Position numbers and translations under genes: made by a program. 64,000 nt of DNA from Arcobacter_B sp049472135 (GTDB lineage Bacteria > Campylobacterota > Campylobacteria > Campylobacterales > Arcobacteraceae), in NCBI RefSeq assembly GCF_049472135.1, contig NZ_JBMOVV010000001.1, positions 310,001 through 374,000 of the forward strand, read 5' to 3'. Under the pieces are notes generated by a model that worked only from the letters and a program-made list of their open reading frames with translations, made no database searches and was not told the origin of the DNA. Position 1 is the stretch's first letter, and each line of letters opens with the position of its first letter. This document shows positions 8,691 through 17,492 of the stretch, piece by piece.

Positions 8691-9446
8691 ATGAAAATAA
8701 TAGTTTTACTAGTGATTGGTTTTATTCTGTTTTTAATAGCAAGAAATTATAAAACTGAAAAGTTTAAAAATATTAATTTAAAAGTAAAAGAAAAGTTTGA
8801 TGGAGATTTGTTAACACATGAAGCAGGACTTTTAGTAGCTTTAATGGCTAAAGTAGCAAAAGCTGATGGAAAGGTTTGTGAGCTTGAAGCAGAACTTTTA
8901 AAGCACACATTAAATGATATCTCAAGACATTTTGAAAATCAAGAAGAGATGAGAGATAGACTTAAAGAACTTTATACTGAACAGAAAAAGAGTTTTGATA
9001 ATACTATAGAAGTTTGTGAAAAATTATACAATCTAACAAAGTTTGATTATACAAAGCGTGTTAAAATAATGGAGTATTTGTTAAATCTTGCCTTTATTGA
9101 TAAAGATTTTTCAGATACAGAAAAAATGATTACAGAAGATATAGCAAATGCTTTAAAAATCAAAGCAATTGATTTTGAAAATTTAGTTAGTAATTTTAAA
9201 GCATTTTATGCAAATGCTGCTAAAAATGATGCTTTGAGTTTAGAAAAGGCATATGAACTTTTAGAATCTAATGTTAATGATGATGATTCTACTATCAAAA
9301 AGAATTATAGAAAACTAGTAAAAAAACATCACCCTGATATTATTGCTGGGCAAGGGGCTTCTCAAACTATAATAGATGAAGCAACAGCTAAACTTCAAGA
9401 AATAAATGAAGCATATGAAATAATCAAAAAAAATAGAGGTATTTAA
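8691..9446 (+). CDS. Membrane-anchored TerB/DnaJ-domain co-chaperone (DjlA-like)
   Basis: 251 residues: an N-terminal membrane helix (about 2-18), a helical TerB-like middle region (about 40-170, with AKADGKVCELEAEL), and a C-terminal J domain with the HPD motif at about 214-216 (KKHHPDI). It should stimulate a DnaK partner at the membrane. The ATG at 8691 is preferred over the one at 8688 because SD AAGGA (8681-8685) leaves 5 nt rather than 2. It runs directly into the first ferredoxin gene (start at 9447), so the genes are cotranscribed. Confidence 0.85.
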   Translation: MKIIVLLVIGFILFLIARNYKTEKFKNINLKVKEKFDGDLLTHEAGLLVALMAKVAKADGKVCELEAELLKHTLNDISRHFENQEEMRDRLKELYTEQKKSFDNTIEVCEKLYNLTKFDYTKRVKIMEYLLNLAFIDKDFSDTEKMITEDIANALKIKAIDFENLVSNFKAFYANAAKNDALSLEKAYELLESNVNDDDSTIKKNYRKLVKKHHPDIIAGQGASQTIIDEATAKLQEINEAYEIIKKNRGI

Positions 9447-9674
9447 ATGTTAGGATTTGAAGACTCTTATGAAGTATGTAATTGTAAAAATGTTACAATT
9501 AATGACATTAAAAATGCAGTAAATAATAAAAATGCTAAAACCTTAAGAGATATACAAGACATAACTACAGCTGGAACAGAGTGTAGGCATTGTATTTTTG
9601 AAGAGGGTGACTTTGGAAAAGTTAAAAAGAAGATTTATTGTAAACAAATTTTAAATGAGTTAAAAAAGGATTAA
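9447..9674 (+). CDS. BFD-type [2Fe-2S]-binding small protein, copy 1
   Basis: 75 residues with the bacterioferritin-associated ferredoxin cysteine pattern: C11-x-C13 and, about 33 residues later, C46-x2-C49 (CRHC). It also has VTINDI and TLRDIQDITTAGTEC, typical of the small helical Fe-S fold. BFD proteins accept electrons and help release iron from bacterioferritin, but stand-alone domains also serve as redox carriers. The gene abuts the J-domain gene and is followed after 4 nt by a paralogue. No bacterioferritin gene is seen nearby, so the partner is unknown. Confidence 0.8.
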   Translation: MLGFEDSYEVCNCKNVTINDIKNAVNNKNAKTLRDIQDITTAGTECRHCIFEEGDFGKVKKKIYCKQILNELKKD

Positions 9675-9678
9675 ACAT

Positions 9679-9909
9679 ATGGCTAGAAATTTTCCTCACT
9701 CTTATGAAGTATGTAAATGTAAACATGTGACATTAGGAGAGGTTATACACTCTATTAAAGAAAGAGGAGCATCAACACTAGAAGAGATTGGTGAATTTAC
9801 AGATGCTGGTACTTGTTGTAAATCATGTAAAAGTTCAGCTGATGATATCGGTGCTGAAAAGATGGAACTTTACTTAGTAGAAATTTTAGACAAGTTTACA
9901 AAGAAGTAG
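9679..9909 (+). CDS. BFD-type [2Fe-2S]-binding small protein, copy 2
   Basis: 76 residues, a paralogue of the preceding gene over its whole length. SYEVCKCKHVTLGEV carries C12-x-C14, and TDAGTCCKSC carries C47-x2-C50 plus an extra C46. It lies 4 nt after copy 1 and 1 nt before the next gene, so all belong to one transcript. The shared SYEVCxCKxVT start shows a tandem duplication followed by divergence. The two proteins may work as a pair or with different partners; this is inference. Confidence 0.8.
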   Translation: MARNFPHSYEVCKCKHVTLGEVIHSIKERGASTLEEIGEFTDAGTCCKSCKSSADDIGAEKMELYLVEILDKFTKK

Positions 9910-9910
9910 A

Positions 9911-10123
9911 ATGAAAGAAGAGTTAATAAAAGAGATAAAAGAGCTGATTAAAACTTCAAAAGAAGATACTATTGAAATCAATCCAAACTATTTAGAATAT
10001 TTTCAAGAAGAAGAATTAGAAGATATCAAAAATCAGCTTATTGAAAAAAAGAATAATTTAGATGTGCTTAGCAATGGTTATCTTGATGAGCTTTATGAAA
10101 AAACAAAAAAAGATGAGCTATAA
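9911..10123 (+). CDS. Small conserved-type hypothetical protein (70 aa)
   Basis: 70 residues, very charged (Lys/Glu) and predicted helical, with no signal peptide, membrane segment or cysteine. I do not recognise the family. It begins 1 nt after the second ferredoxin stop and ends 25 nt before nadE, so it is translated within the same operon. Its small, acidic, soluble nature fits an accessory protein, but no function is assigned. Confidence 0.7.
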   Translation: MKEELIKEIKELIKTSKEDTIEINPNYLEYFQEEELEDIKNQLIEKKNNLDVLSNGYLDELYEKTKKDEL

Positions 10124-10148
10124 TATATCTTCGTCAAAAGGATATTAA

Positions 10149-10910
10149 TTGATTAATTGGAAAGAAATAAAAGAACAACTTATTACTTTTTTAAAAGAAG
10201 AAGTAAAAAAGACAGGTTTACAAAATGTTACTGTTGGTTTATCAGGTGGATTAGATTCAGCTGTTGTAGCAGTACTTTGTAAAGAGGCTTTTGGTGATAA
10301 ATTAAATTGTGTTTTAATGCCATCACAGTTTTCAAGTCAGAGTTCTACTGATCATGCTGTTGAACTTTGTGAAAAGTTTGATATCAAATATGAAATAGTT
10401 TCTATTGCTCCTATGGTTGAAGCATTCATTGATAAAATGGATGAGGATAGTTTAAGAATAGGAAACTTTAGTGCTAGAATGAGAATGTCAGTACTTTATG
10501 ATATTTCGTCAAGAGAAAAATCAATAGTTGTTGGTACATCTAATAAAAGTGAGTTGCTTTTAGGATATGGAACTATTTTTGGAGATATTGCTTGTGCTAT
10601 AAATCCAATTGGTGAGATATATAAAAGTGATGAATTTGAGTTTGCAAGAATTTTAGGTGTTACTGATGCAATCATAAATAAAGCTCCAAGTGCAGATCTT
10701 TGGGAAGGTCAAAGTGATGAGAATGAGTTAGGTTATTCATATAAGCAGATGGATGATGTATTAAAACCTATGGTTGATGAAGGTAAATCAAAAGATGAAC
10801 TATTAGCTTTAGGTTTTGAAGAGAAATTAATCGATATGTTAGATTATAGAATAAAAGCAAATGCTTTTAAAGGTAAACTACCTACAATAGCAAAAATTAA
10901 GTGGAGTTAA
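10149..10910 (+). CDS. nadE: NH3-dependent NAD+ synthetase
   Basis: 253 residues, the length of the ammonia-dependent form without a glutaminase domain. It converts deamido-NAD+ to NAD+ with ATP. The PP-loop SGGLDS is at 32-37, and later family motifs include VVGTSNKSELLLGYGT and NKAPSADLWEGQSDENELG. The start is TTG, supported by AGGA about 6 nt upstream and the lack of a nearby ATG. It is followed 4 nt later by the aminotransferase gene and then lpxK; a nadE-lpxK neighbourhood also occurs in Campylobacter. Confidence 0.96.
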   Translation: MINWKEIKEQLITFLKEEVKKTGLQNVTVGLSGGLDSAVVAVLCKEAFGDKLNCVLMPSQFSSQSSTDHAVELCEKFDIKYEIVSIAPMVEAFIDKMDEDSLRIGNFSARMRMSVLYDISSREKSIVVGTSNKSELLLGYGTIFGDIACAINPIGEIYKSDEFEFARILGVTDAIINKAPSADLWEGQSDENELGYSYKQMDDVLKPMVDEGKSKDELLALGFEEKLIDMLDYRIKANAFKGKLPTIAKIKWS

Positions 10911-10914
10911 ATTT

Positions 10915-12054
10915 ATGAAAAGAGAAGTTGCAATCTATAAGGCATCTTTAGATAATGAGGAATTAAATCAAATTAGAAGTGTTTTAGAGTCAAAGGATGA
11001 CTTATCTAAAGTACTTGAATTTGAAGAGAGTATAAAAGAGTTTATTGGAGCAAAACATGCAGTGGCAACAGCTACTTCTACAGCAGCAATTCACCTTGCT
11101 TTAAGTGCAATAAAACTAAAAAGAGGTGACAAGATTTTAATGTCTGTAAACTCTTTTGTTAACTTACCTGAATGTGTTAGACACTTTGATGCTGAACCTG
11201 TATTTATTGATATTAATATGGAAGATATGAATATTGATGTTGATAAATTTGAGAAAGCATTAGAAGAGAATAATTCTAAGAAATTAAGAGGTGCGATTAT
11301 TACTTTTGTTGGTGGTCAAACTCCTGATTTAGATAGAATTTATGATATTGCACAAAAATATGGAATCATTTTAATTGAAGATTGTAGATCTTCTTTAGGT
11401 GCTACATACAAAGGTAAAACAGTTGGAAATTTAAGAGCTGATATGACTATCTTCTCTACAAACCCATCAAACTCTAAATATGCTATTTCAAGATCAGGAA
11501 TTATTGTAACAAATAATGAAGAGATTGCAAATAGAGCAAAATTACTAAGAACTCATGCCTTAACGACAACTTATGATAACTACGGAAACTTAGACTATGT
11601 TTATGATGTTGTAGACATTGGTCACAAGTATGATTTATCAGAATTAGATGCAGCTTATGCTCTAGCTCAGTTAAATAAAACAAAAAGTTTTATCAAAAGA
11701 AGAAAAGAGATTGCAGCTTTATATGAGAAGAGATTAACAGGGGTAAAACATATCTCTATTCCTCCTCATAAAGATGAACACATATTTACACAATTTATTG
11801 TAAGAGTTTCTAGAAACAGAGATGCTTTTGCAAGAGCTTTAAAAGATAGAGGTGTTGCTACAGGACTTAACTATATTCCTTTACATCTTTTATCTTACTA
11901 TAAAACAAAGTATTCAATTAAAATTACAGCATACTCTAATGCTTTAAATAATTATCAACAAATACTTTCTCTTCCTATGTATGCAGGTCTTACAGATGAG
12001 GAAGTAAACTATGTATGTGACCAAGTAATTGAAGTTGCATCTGAGTGGATATAA
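10915..12054 (+). CDS. DegT/DnrJ/EryC1/StrS-family PLP aminotransferase
   Basis: 379 residues, full length for the sugar aminotransferase family that aminates nucleotide-linked keto sugars. ATATSTAAIHLAL (about 51-63) is the cofactor phosphate loop, D156 in LIEDCRSSLGA would bind the pyridine nitrogen, and K188 in SNSKYAISR aligns with the Schiff-base lysine. The residues after the lysine differ from the usual GEGG, so the substrate pocket is not typical. It sits between nadE and lpxK, which suggests a role in lipid A or envelope sugar synthesis (GnnB-like amination is one option); this is inference from context. Confidence 0.85.
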   Translation: MKREVAIYKASLDNEELNQIRSVLESKDDLSKVLEFEESIKEFIGAKHAVATATSTAAIHLALSAIKLKRGDKILMSVNSFVNLPECVRHFDAEPVFIDINMEDMNIDVDKFEKALEENNSKKLRGAIITFVGGQTPDLDRIYDIAQKYGIILIEDCRSSLGATYKGKTVGNLRADMTIFSTNPSNSKYAISRSGIIVTNNEEIANRAKLLRTHALTTTYDNYGNLDYVYDVVDIGHKYDLSELDAAYALAQLNKTKSFIKRRKEIAALYEKRLTGVKHISIPPHKDEHIFTQFIVRVSRNRDAFARALKDRGVATGLNYIPLHLLSYYKTKYSIKITAYSNALNNYQQILSLPMYAGLTDEEVNYVCDQVIEVASEWI

Positions 12055-12060
12055 AATAAC

Positions 12061-13005
12061 TTGAAACAAAAACTATATACTTGGGTAGAAGAGTATCTCT
12101 TCTATCCAAATGCTTTTCAAAAACTAATTTCCTTTTTATTATTACCTTTAACTTTTATTTATATGCTTATTATTCTTCTAAAAAGAGCTATGGCAAAAGA
12201 GATACATCTAGGAATACCTGTAATTTCTATTGGAAATATTATTGTTGGTGGAAGTGGTAAAACACCTGTTGCTATAAAACTTGCTTCAAGATATGAAAAA
12301 GCTTGTGTGGTTTTAAGAGGTTATGGTAGAGAGTCAAAAGGTTTGTATGTAGTTTCACATAATGGAAAAGTTTTAGAAGATGTAAAAACATCAGGTGATG
12401 AAGCTATGCTTTTAGCTAATTCTTTACCCAAAGCTACTGTTATTGTTAGTGAAAATAGAGTTAAAGCTATACAAAAAGCAAAAGAGCTAGGTTGTAAAAT
12501 AGTTTTTTTAGATGATGGTTTTTCAAAATACCATATCAAGAAATTCAATATTTTATTAAGACCTAAAAAAGAGCCTACAAATATCTTCTGTTTACCTAGT
12601 GGTTGTTACAGAGAACCTAAAGGCTTTTATTTTAATGCTGATATTGAACTAAAAGAGGGTAAAGACTTTGACAGAGTTATTACTTTTAAGAAAAATGGGA
12701 AAGAGATTGAATTACCTTCAAAACTTTTGTTAATTACAGCAATCTCAAAACCAAAACGGTTACTAGAGTTTTTACCAAAAGATACTAAAATAGTTAGTTT
12801 CCCTGACCACCATAACTTTACTAAAGAAGATATTGAAACAGTATTTAGAGAATATGAGGGTTATAGTTTTATAACAACAGGTAAAGATTTAGTAAAATTA
12901 AGTAAGTTTAATATAAAAGATTTATATTTAATGGACTTAGATATTAAGTTTGATGAGAATTTAGACTTTAACATTATGGATGAGTATATAAAATCATATG
13001 AATAG
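12061..13005 (+). CDS. lpxK: Tetraacyldisaccharide 4'-kinase
   Basis: 314 residues. LpxK phosphorylates the 4' position of the lipid A disaccharide at the inner membrane. A hydrophobic N-terminal segment (about 23-40) precedes the P-loop GNIIVGGSGKTPVA (58-71). VVLRGYGRESKG and FLDDGFSKYHIKK match family signatures, and SFPDHHNFTKEDI is the conserved C-terminal motif. The start is TTG 6 nt after the aminotransferase stop, with only a weak SD. The 3' end overlaps the next gene by 8 nt. Confidence 0.95.
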   Translation: MKQKLYTWVEEYLFYPNAFQKLISFLLLPLTFIYMLIILLKRAMAKEIHLGIPVISIGNIIVGGSGKTPVAIKLASRYEKACVVLRGYGRESKGLYVVSHNGKVLEDVKTSGDEAMLLANSLPKATVIVSENRVKAIQKAKELGCKIVFLDDGFSKYHIKKFNILLRPKKEPTNIFCLPSGCYREPKGFYFNADIELKEGKDFDRVITFKKNGKEIELPSKLLLITAISKPKRLLEFLPKDTKIVSFPDHHNFTKEDIETVFREYEGYSFITTGKDLVKLSKFNIKDLYLMDLDIKFDENLDFNIMDEYIKSYE

Positions 13006-13447
13006 TATACATTATGTAAATGATGAGCCTTTAGAGCATTTAGATAGCACAAGAAGACTGAACTCTTTTATGTGGAGAACAATGTATAAAAGAGTTCAAA
13101 AAAATGTTAATAAAGAGATTTTAAATATTAAAAATATTAAGAAGATTCTTTTTAATAAAAAAGGTTTTTCCCAAATCAAGATAGAATCATCTTTACCATA
13201 TATTGATATAAATAATGAATCAATGTGGTATTTAGCTGATGACCAAGAAGAGTATTATTTACCTTTATCTATAAGTTTTAGTGATGGAAAAGTATTTTAT
13301 AGTATTGTATTAATAGATGGAAAAATTGATATTAGAATTAAAGATTTTAAGAAAAAAAATAGTTATTTAAATCATAATCCAATTTTACTTTTAAGGGATT
13401 TAAAAAGAATAGAAAATAGTTTTAAGGTTTTACTTAATACTATTTAA
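12998..13447 (+). CDS. Hypothetical protein, last gene of the nadE-lpxK operon
   Basis: 149 residues with no recognised family. It has a basic N-terminus (RRLNSFMWRTMYKRVQKNVNKE), then alternating short hydrophobic and charged stretches consistent with a soluble beta-rich fold, and no signal peptide. It overlaps lpxK by 8 nt, so translation is probably coupled. Its last 18 nt overlap the end of the convergent coiled-coil gene. The operon position suggests a link to envelope lipid A work, but nothing in the sequence shows it. Confidence 0.7.
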   Translation: MNSIHYVNDEPLEHLDSTRRLNSFMWRTMYKRVQKNVNKEILNIKNIKKILFNKKGFSQIKIESSLPYIDINNESMWYLADDQEEYYLPLSISFSDGKVFYSIVLIDGKIDIRIKDFKKKNSYLNHNPILLLRDLKRIENSFKVLLNTI

Positions 13448-14464
13448 TTTATCCTTTTTGAATTTTAGATAAGGTGTAACTAATCTATGGTTTCTTGATA
13501 TTTTTGTAAAGTCTTCTTTTTTAGTGATTCTTTTAATAATAGTTTCCATTGACTCTAAGTTTTTACTTTCAAGCTCTTCATCTAATCTTGCATATTTATG
13601 AAGCAAGGCATCTAAAGCAAAATGATAATCATATGCCAAGGCACCTTTATCAGTGAGAATCTTTTTTACAAATACCCAACTATCAAATATTTTAGACCAT
13701 GATCTTTTTTGTTCTCCTGTTTTACATAGATTCATGATAATTGCTTTGAATTTAAATAATGCAAAATATGCTTGATGGCTGCTCCATAGTTCTTGTATCC
13801 ACCAATCTTCATATCTTGGAAAGCCAGTAAATTTCTTAGTCTCTTCTTTTTTCTCTTCTTCACCTTCTTTAGGAACAAAATTATTTTGAATATTGTTAAA
13901 TAATACACTAAAATGAAGAACTAAAATAGGTATTCTAAAATTTAGGAGTTCTATTTTTGATAGTTTTTCATCTTTACAGTTTTTTAAATGAGATTCAAAA
14001 TCTTTTCTGATTGTTGCTAATTCGTCTTTTAACTCTTTATGATCTTTAAGATTTAATTCAAGGGATTTTTCTGCTATTTCAAATAGTTCATCATCTTCAA
14101 ATTGAACTTCATCTGGAAGTTCGTCTAATATCATCATGGCTTCAAGTTTTTGATCATCTGCTCTTTCATTATTATTTTTAATTCTAATATTCTGATTTTC
14201 AAAATATTTTTTTCTTCTTATTGCTTCTTCAAGTTTCTCTTTTTCTTCAAGCTCTTTTAAATCTTGTTTTAAAAGTTCTTCATACATTGCTTTATGTTTT
14301 GTAAGCTTTTCTTGATTTTCTTCAAGTGTAGATTCTGTAGAGGCTAGTGCTAGTCGTGATAGTTTATTCTCTCCTGATTCATGATTTGATAACTGTTTTT
14401 GAAGTAAAGCAACTCTTTTTTCTTCTTCTTTTATCAACTCTTCTAAAGCTAAGATACTATTCAT
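13430..14464 (-). CDS. Coiled-coil hypothetical protein (344 aa)
   Basis: 344 residues. The first about 105 residues are nearly all charged heptad-like sequence (EELIKEEEKRVALLQKQL and so on), predicting a long coiled coil. The second half is more globular, with aromatic-rich stretches (YEDWWIQELWSSHQAYFALF). There is no signal peptide or membrane helix. I do not recognise a family. It is monocistronic, convergent with the preceding gene (18-nt overlap) and divergent from the metallo-hydrolase gene. The coiled coil suggests a scaffold or an oligomer. Confidence 0.75.
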   Translation of the reverse strand: MNSILALEELIKEEEKRVALLQKQLSNHESGENKLSRLALASTESTLEENQEKLTKHKAMYEELLKQDLKELEEKEKLEEAIRRKKYFENQNIRIKNNNERADDQKLEAMMILDELPDEVQFEDDELFEIAEKSLELNLKDHKELKDELATIRKDFESHLKNCKDEKLSKIELLNFRIPILVLHFSVLFNNIQNNFVPKEGEEEKKEETKKFTGFPRYEDWWIQELWSSHQAYFALFKFKAIIMNLCKTGEQKRSWSKIFDSWVFVKKILTDKGALAYDYHFALDALLHKYARLDEELESKNLESMETIIKRITKKEDFTKISRNHRLVTPYLKFKKDKLNSIK

Positions 14465-14609
14465 ATAAACTCCATTTTTCTAGCTTAATTAAAATTATTT
14501 TACATTATATCTTAATTTTGATGATTTTTATAGAAGTAGTTATTTGAGCTTTTTTTATATAAAAATTTATTATAATAGATTTATAAATTTTTATTAAGGA
14601 AAATAGAGG

Positions 14610-15524
14610 ATGAAAAAGTTTTTTTTACTTTTAATAGCTACAGCTAGTTTATCTCTTGCATTTGATTATAATCTAAAACCAAAAAAAGTTGCAGAAGAAA
14701 CATGGTGTTTTTTAGGTAATTTAGATATGCCAAAAAAAGAAAATGGCGCATTTATGTCAAATTTTTGTTATGTAAAAACTACAAAAGGTTATGTTGTTAT
14801 TGATAGTGGTTCAAACTACAATTTAGCAAAACAATCATATGAAAGAATGGCAAAAATAGAAAAACTACCAGTTGTAAAAGTTTTAAATACTCACGGTCAT
14901 GATGATCATTGGTTAGGGAATAGTTTTTTTAAAGAAAGTTTTAACAGTGAAATTATAGGAACTAGTTCAATTAATGAGCAAGTAGAACTAGGATATAAAA
15001 CTAGAGTTTTTAATGTTTTATCAAAAGAACAAATAAAAAATACAAAATTGATTAAACTTGATAAAGTTATCACAGAAGCTACAAATATTAAAGTAGGGCA
15101 AAAAGAGTTTATGATGATACCTGTAGGAGTAAAAGCTCACACATCTGAAGATTTATTTGTATATGTACCTCAAGATAAAATATTATTTACAGGTGATTTA
15201 GTTATGAACGGTAGAGTTACTTCAAATAGAGATGGTTCTGTTATTGGTTCATTAAAAGCTTTAGAGATGATTCAGAGTAAAAAATGGGATACTTTAATTC
15301 CTGGTCATGGATTTGATACTTCAAAAACAGCAATAGATGAAACTTTAGAATACTTTACATTATTAAAGCAAAGAGTTTTAGAAGCAGTTGAAGAAGATAT
15401 AGGTGCAGCTAATGTAAATAGTGTTGTAAAACTTGAAGAGTTTAAAGATAAAGCTTTATATGATGAGTTAAATTCAAGAAATATTTTTGATGCTTATGGA
15501 GAGCTTGAGTTTTATGAGGAATAG
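14610..15524 (+). CDS. Periplasmic metallo-beta-lactamase-fold hydrolase
   Basis: 304 residues with an N-terminal signal peptide (about 1-17, ending SLAF). The MBL metal site is clear: H95-x-H97-x-D99-H100 (NTHGHDDHW), H177, D196 in FTGDLV, and H233 in PGHG. Exported stand-alone MBL hydrolases like this occur among sulfur-oxidation and quinoprotein-linked families, but no such cluster is here, so the substrate is open. Start ATG with GGAAAATAGAGG upstream. It is monocistronic and ends in a strong terminator. Confidence 0.85.
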   Translation: MKKFFLLLIATASLSLAFDYNLKPKKVAEETWCFLGNLDMPKKENGAFMSNFCYVKTTKGYVVIDSGSNYNLAKQSYERMAKIEKLPVVKVLNTHGHDDHWLGNSFFKESFNSEIIGTSSINEQVELGYKTRVFNVLSKEQIKNTKLIKLDKVITEATNIKVGQKEFMMIPVGVKAHTSEDLFVYVPQDKILFTGDLVMNGRVTSNRDGSVIGSLKALEMIQSKKWDTLIPGHGFDTSKTAIDETLEYFTLLKQRVLEAVEEDIGAANVNSVVKLEEFKDKALYDELNSRNIFDAYGELEFYEE

Positions 15525-15527
15525 TAA

Positions 15528-15554
15528 AATAACTAAGGTTTTGCCTTAGTTATT
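15528..15554 (+). terminator. Intrinsic terminator after the MBL-fold gene
   Basis: AATAACTAAGG (15528-15538) pairs perfectly with CCTTAGTTATT (15544-15554) over a TTTTG loop, followed by further T residues. It can also serve the convergent gene ending at 15562. Confidence 0.85.
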
Positions 15555-15561
15555 TTTTGAT

Positions 15562-16740
15562 TTAGTTGATAACATGTCCTACAAATTTTGACATATTATT
15601 TAGGATTTTTCCACCTCTTCTAAATCCTAATCCAGATGCTTCATATGCATAGAATACACCTGCTTGATAAGAGTTTCCTTCACTATCAGTTGGAAGTTCA
15701 ACATACTCTTGGTAGATAGCTTTATGACCTTCATATTCACCTTGTGTTTCTACATCAATACTTCCATCTTCATTTATGATTTTTGTATTAGCACCTTCTC
15801 TACCAAAACATCTTTTCTCAACTTGTTTTTTACCTTCTAGTGGCTCAAAAGAAGTTTCAAGTAGAAGTGGGTGATTTGGATATAAATCCCAAAGAATTTT
15901 CATAAATCCTTTTGATTGGAACATTAAAGTATATGCTGGGTTGAAAATGATTGCTTTTTTATCTTTTATAATTTCAGTTAAAATAAGTGCTAACTCACCT
16001 TCGTCAATAGCAATATCTTCCCAAGGAATCAGTTTAAACCAAAATTCAAATAGTTCATCTTCTTTGAAAATTCCTTCATCATTAAATCCAACTTGGTCAA
16101 TATATTCAAAGTCTGTGTTAAATCCAGCTTCAGTTGCTATATGTTGTAAAAGTTTAGTTGTATTTTCATCTTCAGGAAGTCCTGAAATAGATGTAAATAG
16201 TATTTTCCAACCAAGTTTTGAATAGTATTCATCAAACTTTTCTAAATCACTATCAAGTGTAATGATTCTTTTGAAATTATCTTTTAGTGCATCATATAAG
16301 TTGTTAAATTGGCTTGCTTCATCAAGTCCATTTTTCTTTAGCATTGCCCATTGAATAATAGCTGTTTCAAATAGTGAAGTTGGTGTGTCGGCGTTAAACT
16401 CTATAAGTTTAATAGGCTTACCATCAATTCCACCTGCTAAATCAAATCTTGAATATAAATGCCAATGTACATCATTTTCCCATGATTCTTTGATGATTTC
16501 TACAAGATTAAAAGGTATATTTAATTCGTGGAATAAATCATTCTCTACTACATACTCTCCAGCTTCACAGAACATATCATAAAGTTCATTTGTTGCTTCA
16601 TAGTATGCATCAGCTTCTTCAGGAGTAATCTCTACTATTTCATCTGCTACATATGAAGAATTATCTTCATCTGTATGCCAAACAAAACCAATTGATTCTA
16701 AATATTCGTCTGTTAAAGGTTGTAATTTTTGTAATTTCAT
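15562..16740 (-). CDS. Glutathionylspermidine synthase-like ATP-grasp protein
   Basis: 392 residues, the size of the YgiC/YjfC branch of the GSP synthase C-terminal domain family (ATP-grasp amide ligases). The conserved stretches SRFDLAGG, LIEFNADTPTSLFETAIIQW, and near the end CFGREGANTKI are typical. The short branch lacks the amidase domain of true glutathionylspermidine synthase, and its substrate is unknown. It starts 3 nt after the stop of the UPF0323 lipoprotein gene, the same pairing as HP0233/HP0232 and similar to ygiC/ygiB, so the two proteins probably act together at the envelope. Confidence 0.88.
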   Translation of the reverse strand: MKLQKLQPLTDEYLESIGFVWHTDEDNSSYVADEIVEITPEEADAYYEATNELYDMFCEAGEYVVENDLFHELNIPFNLVEIIKESWENDVHWHLYSRFDLAGGIDGKPIKLIEFNADTPTSLFETAIIQWAMLKKNGLDEASQFNNLYDALKDNFKRIITLDSDLEKFDEYYSKLGWKILFTSISGLPEDENTTKLLQHIATEAGFNTDFEYIDQVGFNDEGIFKEDELFEFWFKLIPWEDIAIDEGELALILTEIIKDKKAIIFNPAYTLMFQSKGFMKILWDLYPNHPLLLETSFEPLEGKKQVEKRCFGREGANTKIINEDGSIDVETQGEYEGHKAIYQEYVELPTDSEGNSYQAGVFYAYEASGLGFRRGGKILNNMSKFVGHVIN

Positions 16741-16743
16741 TTA

Positions 16744-17403
16744 TCACCCACCATAAGATTTAGAAGAACTAAATGAACTTTTTGAACTTGAAGTTGAAGA
16801 CGTTGAAGATTTACTTCCAAAGAATCCACTTTTTTTACTAGAACTCGATGTACTAGAAGAAGTAGGACTTTTACTAAATGAACTTTGCGATCTACTATAT
16901 GTTTGAGGAGATTTGTATTGAGCTTTTCTTTGGTTTTGGTAGTTTTGATTGTTAAATAGTTTGTTCCCTAACCATGAACCAATCATCGCACCAGCAATTG
17001 AAGATAATAAAACTCCTGCAAGTCCCATTCCACCATTTGACATCTCTGGGTTTGTAAGAGCAGATGTCCCTGCATCAATTTTTGCTTCTTCTTCTTTTAC
17101 TAATTTATCAATCTCTTCTTGTGTTAAGATTCTTTCTGTTCCATCAGGTTTTCTTAAAACAATAGTTGTTTTTGAAGCCGGGAATTCATCAGCAATTGCA
17201 TATTTCCCTTCTGCTGACTCTTCAATAATTACAAAAGCACCTTGCTTTTGTGAAGCTTGAGAAAATGCATCACTTTGACCTTGCTGTTGTTGATTGTTAT
17301 TTCCACTATCACTACATCCAACTAGACCTGTAACTAAGATGGCACCAAGACCACCAACCATAGCATAATCTGATATTTTTTTAATATGATTTCTTTTCTT
17401 CAA
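16744..17403 (-). CDS. UPF0323 family lipoprotein
   Basis: 219 residues. The N-terminus KKISDYAMVGGLGAILVTGLVGC carries a lipobox (LVGC), so the mature protein should be a lipoprotein. A conserved middle (GAFVIIEES, TIVLRKPDGTERILTQEEIDKLVKEEEAKIDAGTS) is followed by a glycine-rich hydrophobic segment (AGVLLSSIAGAMIGSWLGNKLF) and a very Ser-rich, low-complexity tail with YKSPQTYSRSQSSFSKSP. This matches Helicobacter HP0232 and Campylobacter Cj0371 as I know them. It is cotranscribed with the GSP-synthase-like gene. The function is unknown. Confidence 0.9.
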   Translation of the reverse strand: MKKRNHIKKISDYAMVGGLGAILVTGLVGCSDSGNNNQQQQGQSDAFSQASQKQGAFVIIEESAEGKYAIADEFPASKTTIVLRKPDGTERILTQEEIDKLVKEEEAKIDAGTSALTNPEMSNGGMGLAGVLLSSIAGAMIGSWLGNKLFNNQNYQNQRKAQYKSPQTYSRSQSSFSKSPTSSSTSSSSKKSGFFGSKSSTSSTSSSKSSFSSSKSYGG

Positions 17404-17492
17404 ACTAATAATCCTTTTATACTTTTATTCAATAATAAATTTTTGGGATATAATACTTAATTGTTGCTATAAAAAAGATGAAGTAGATATTC

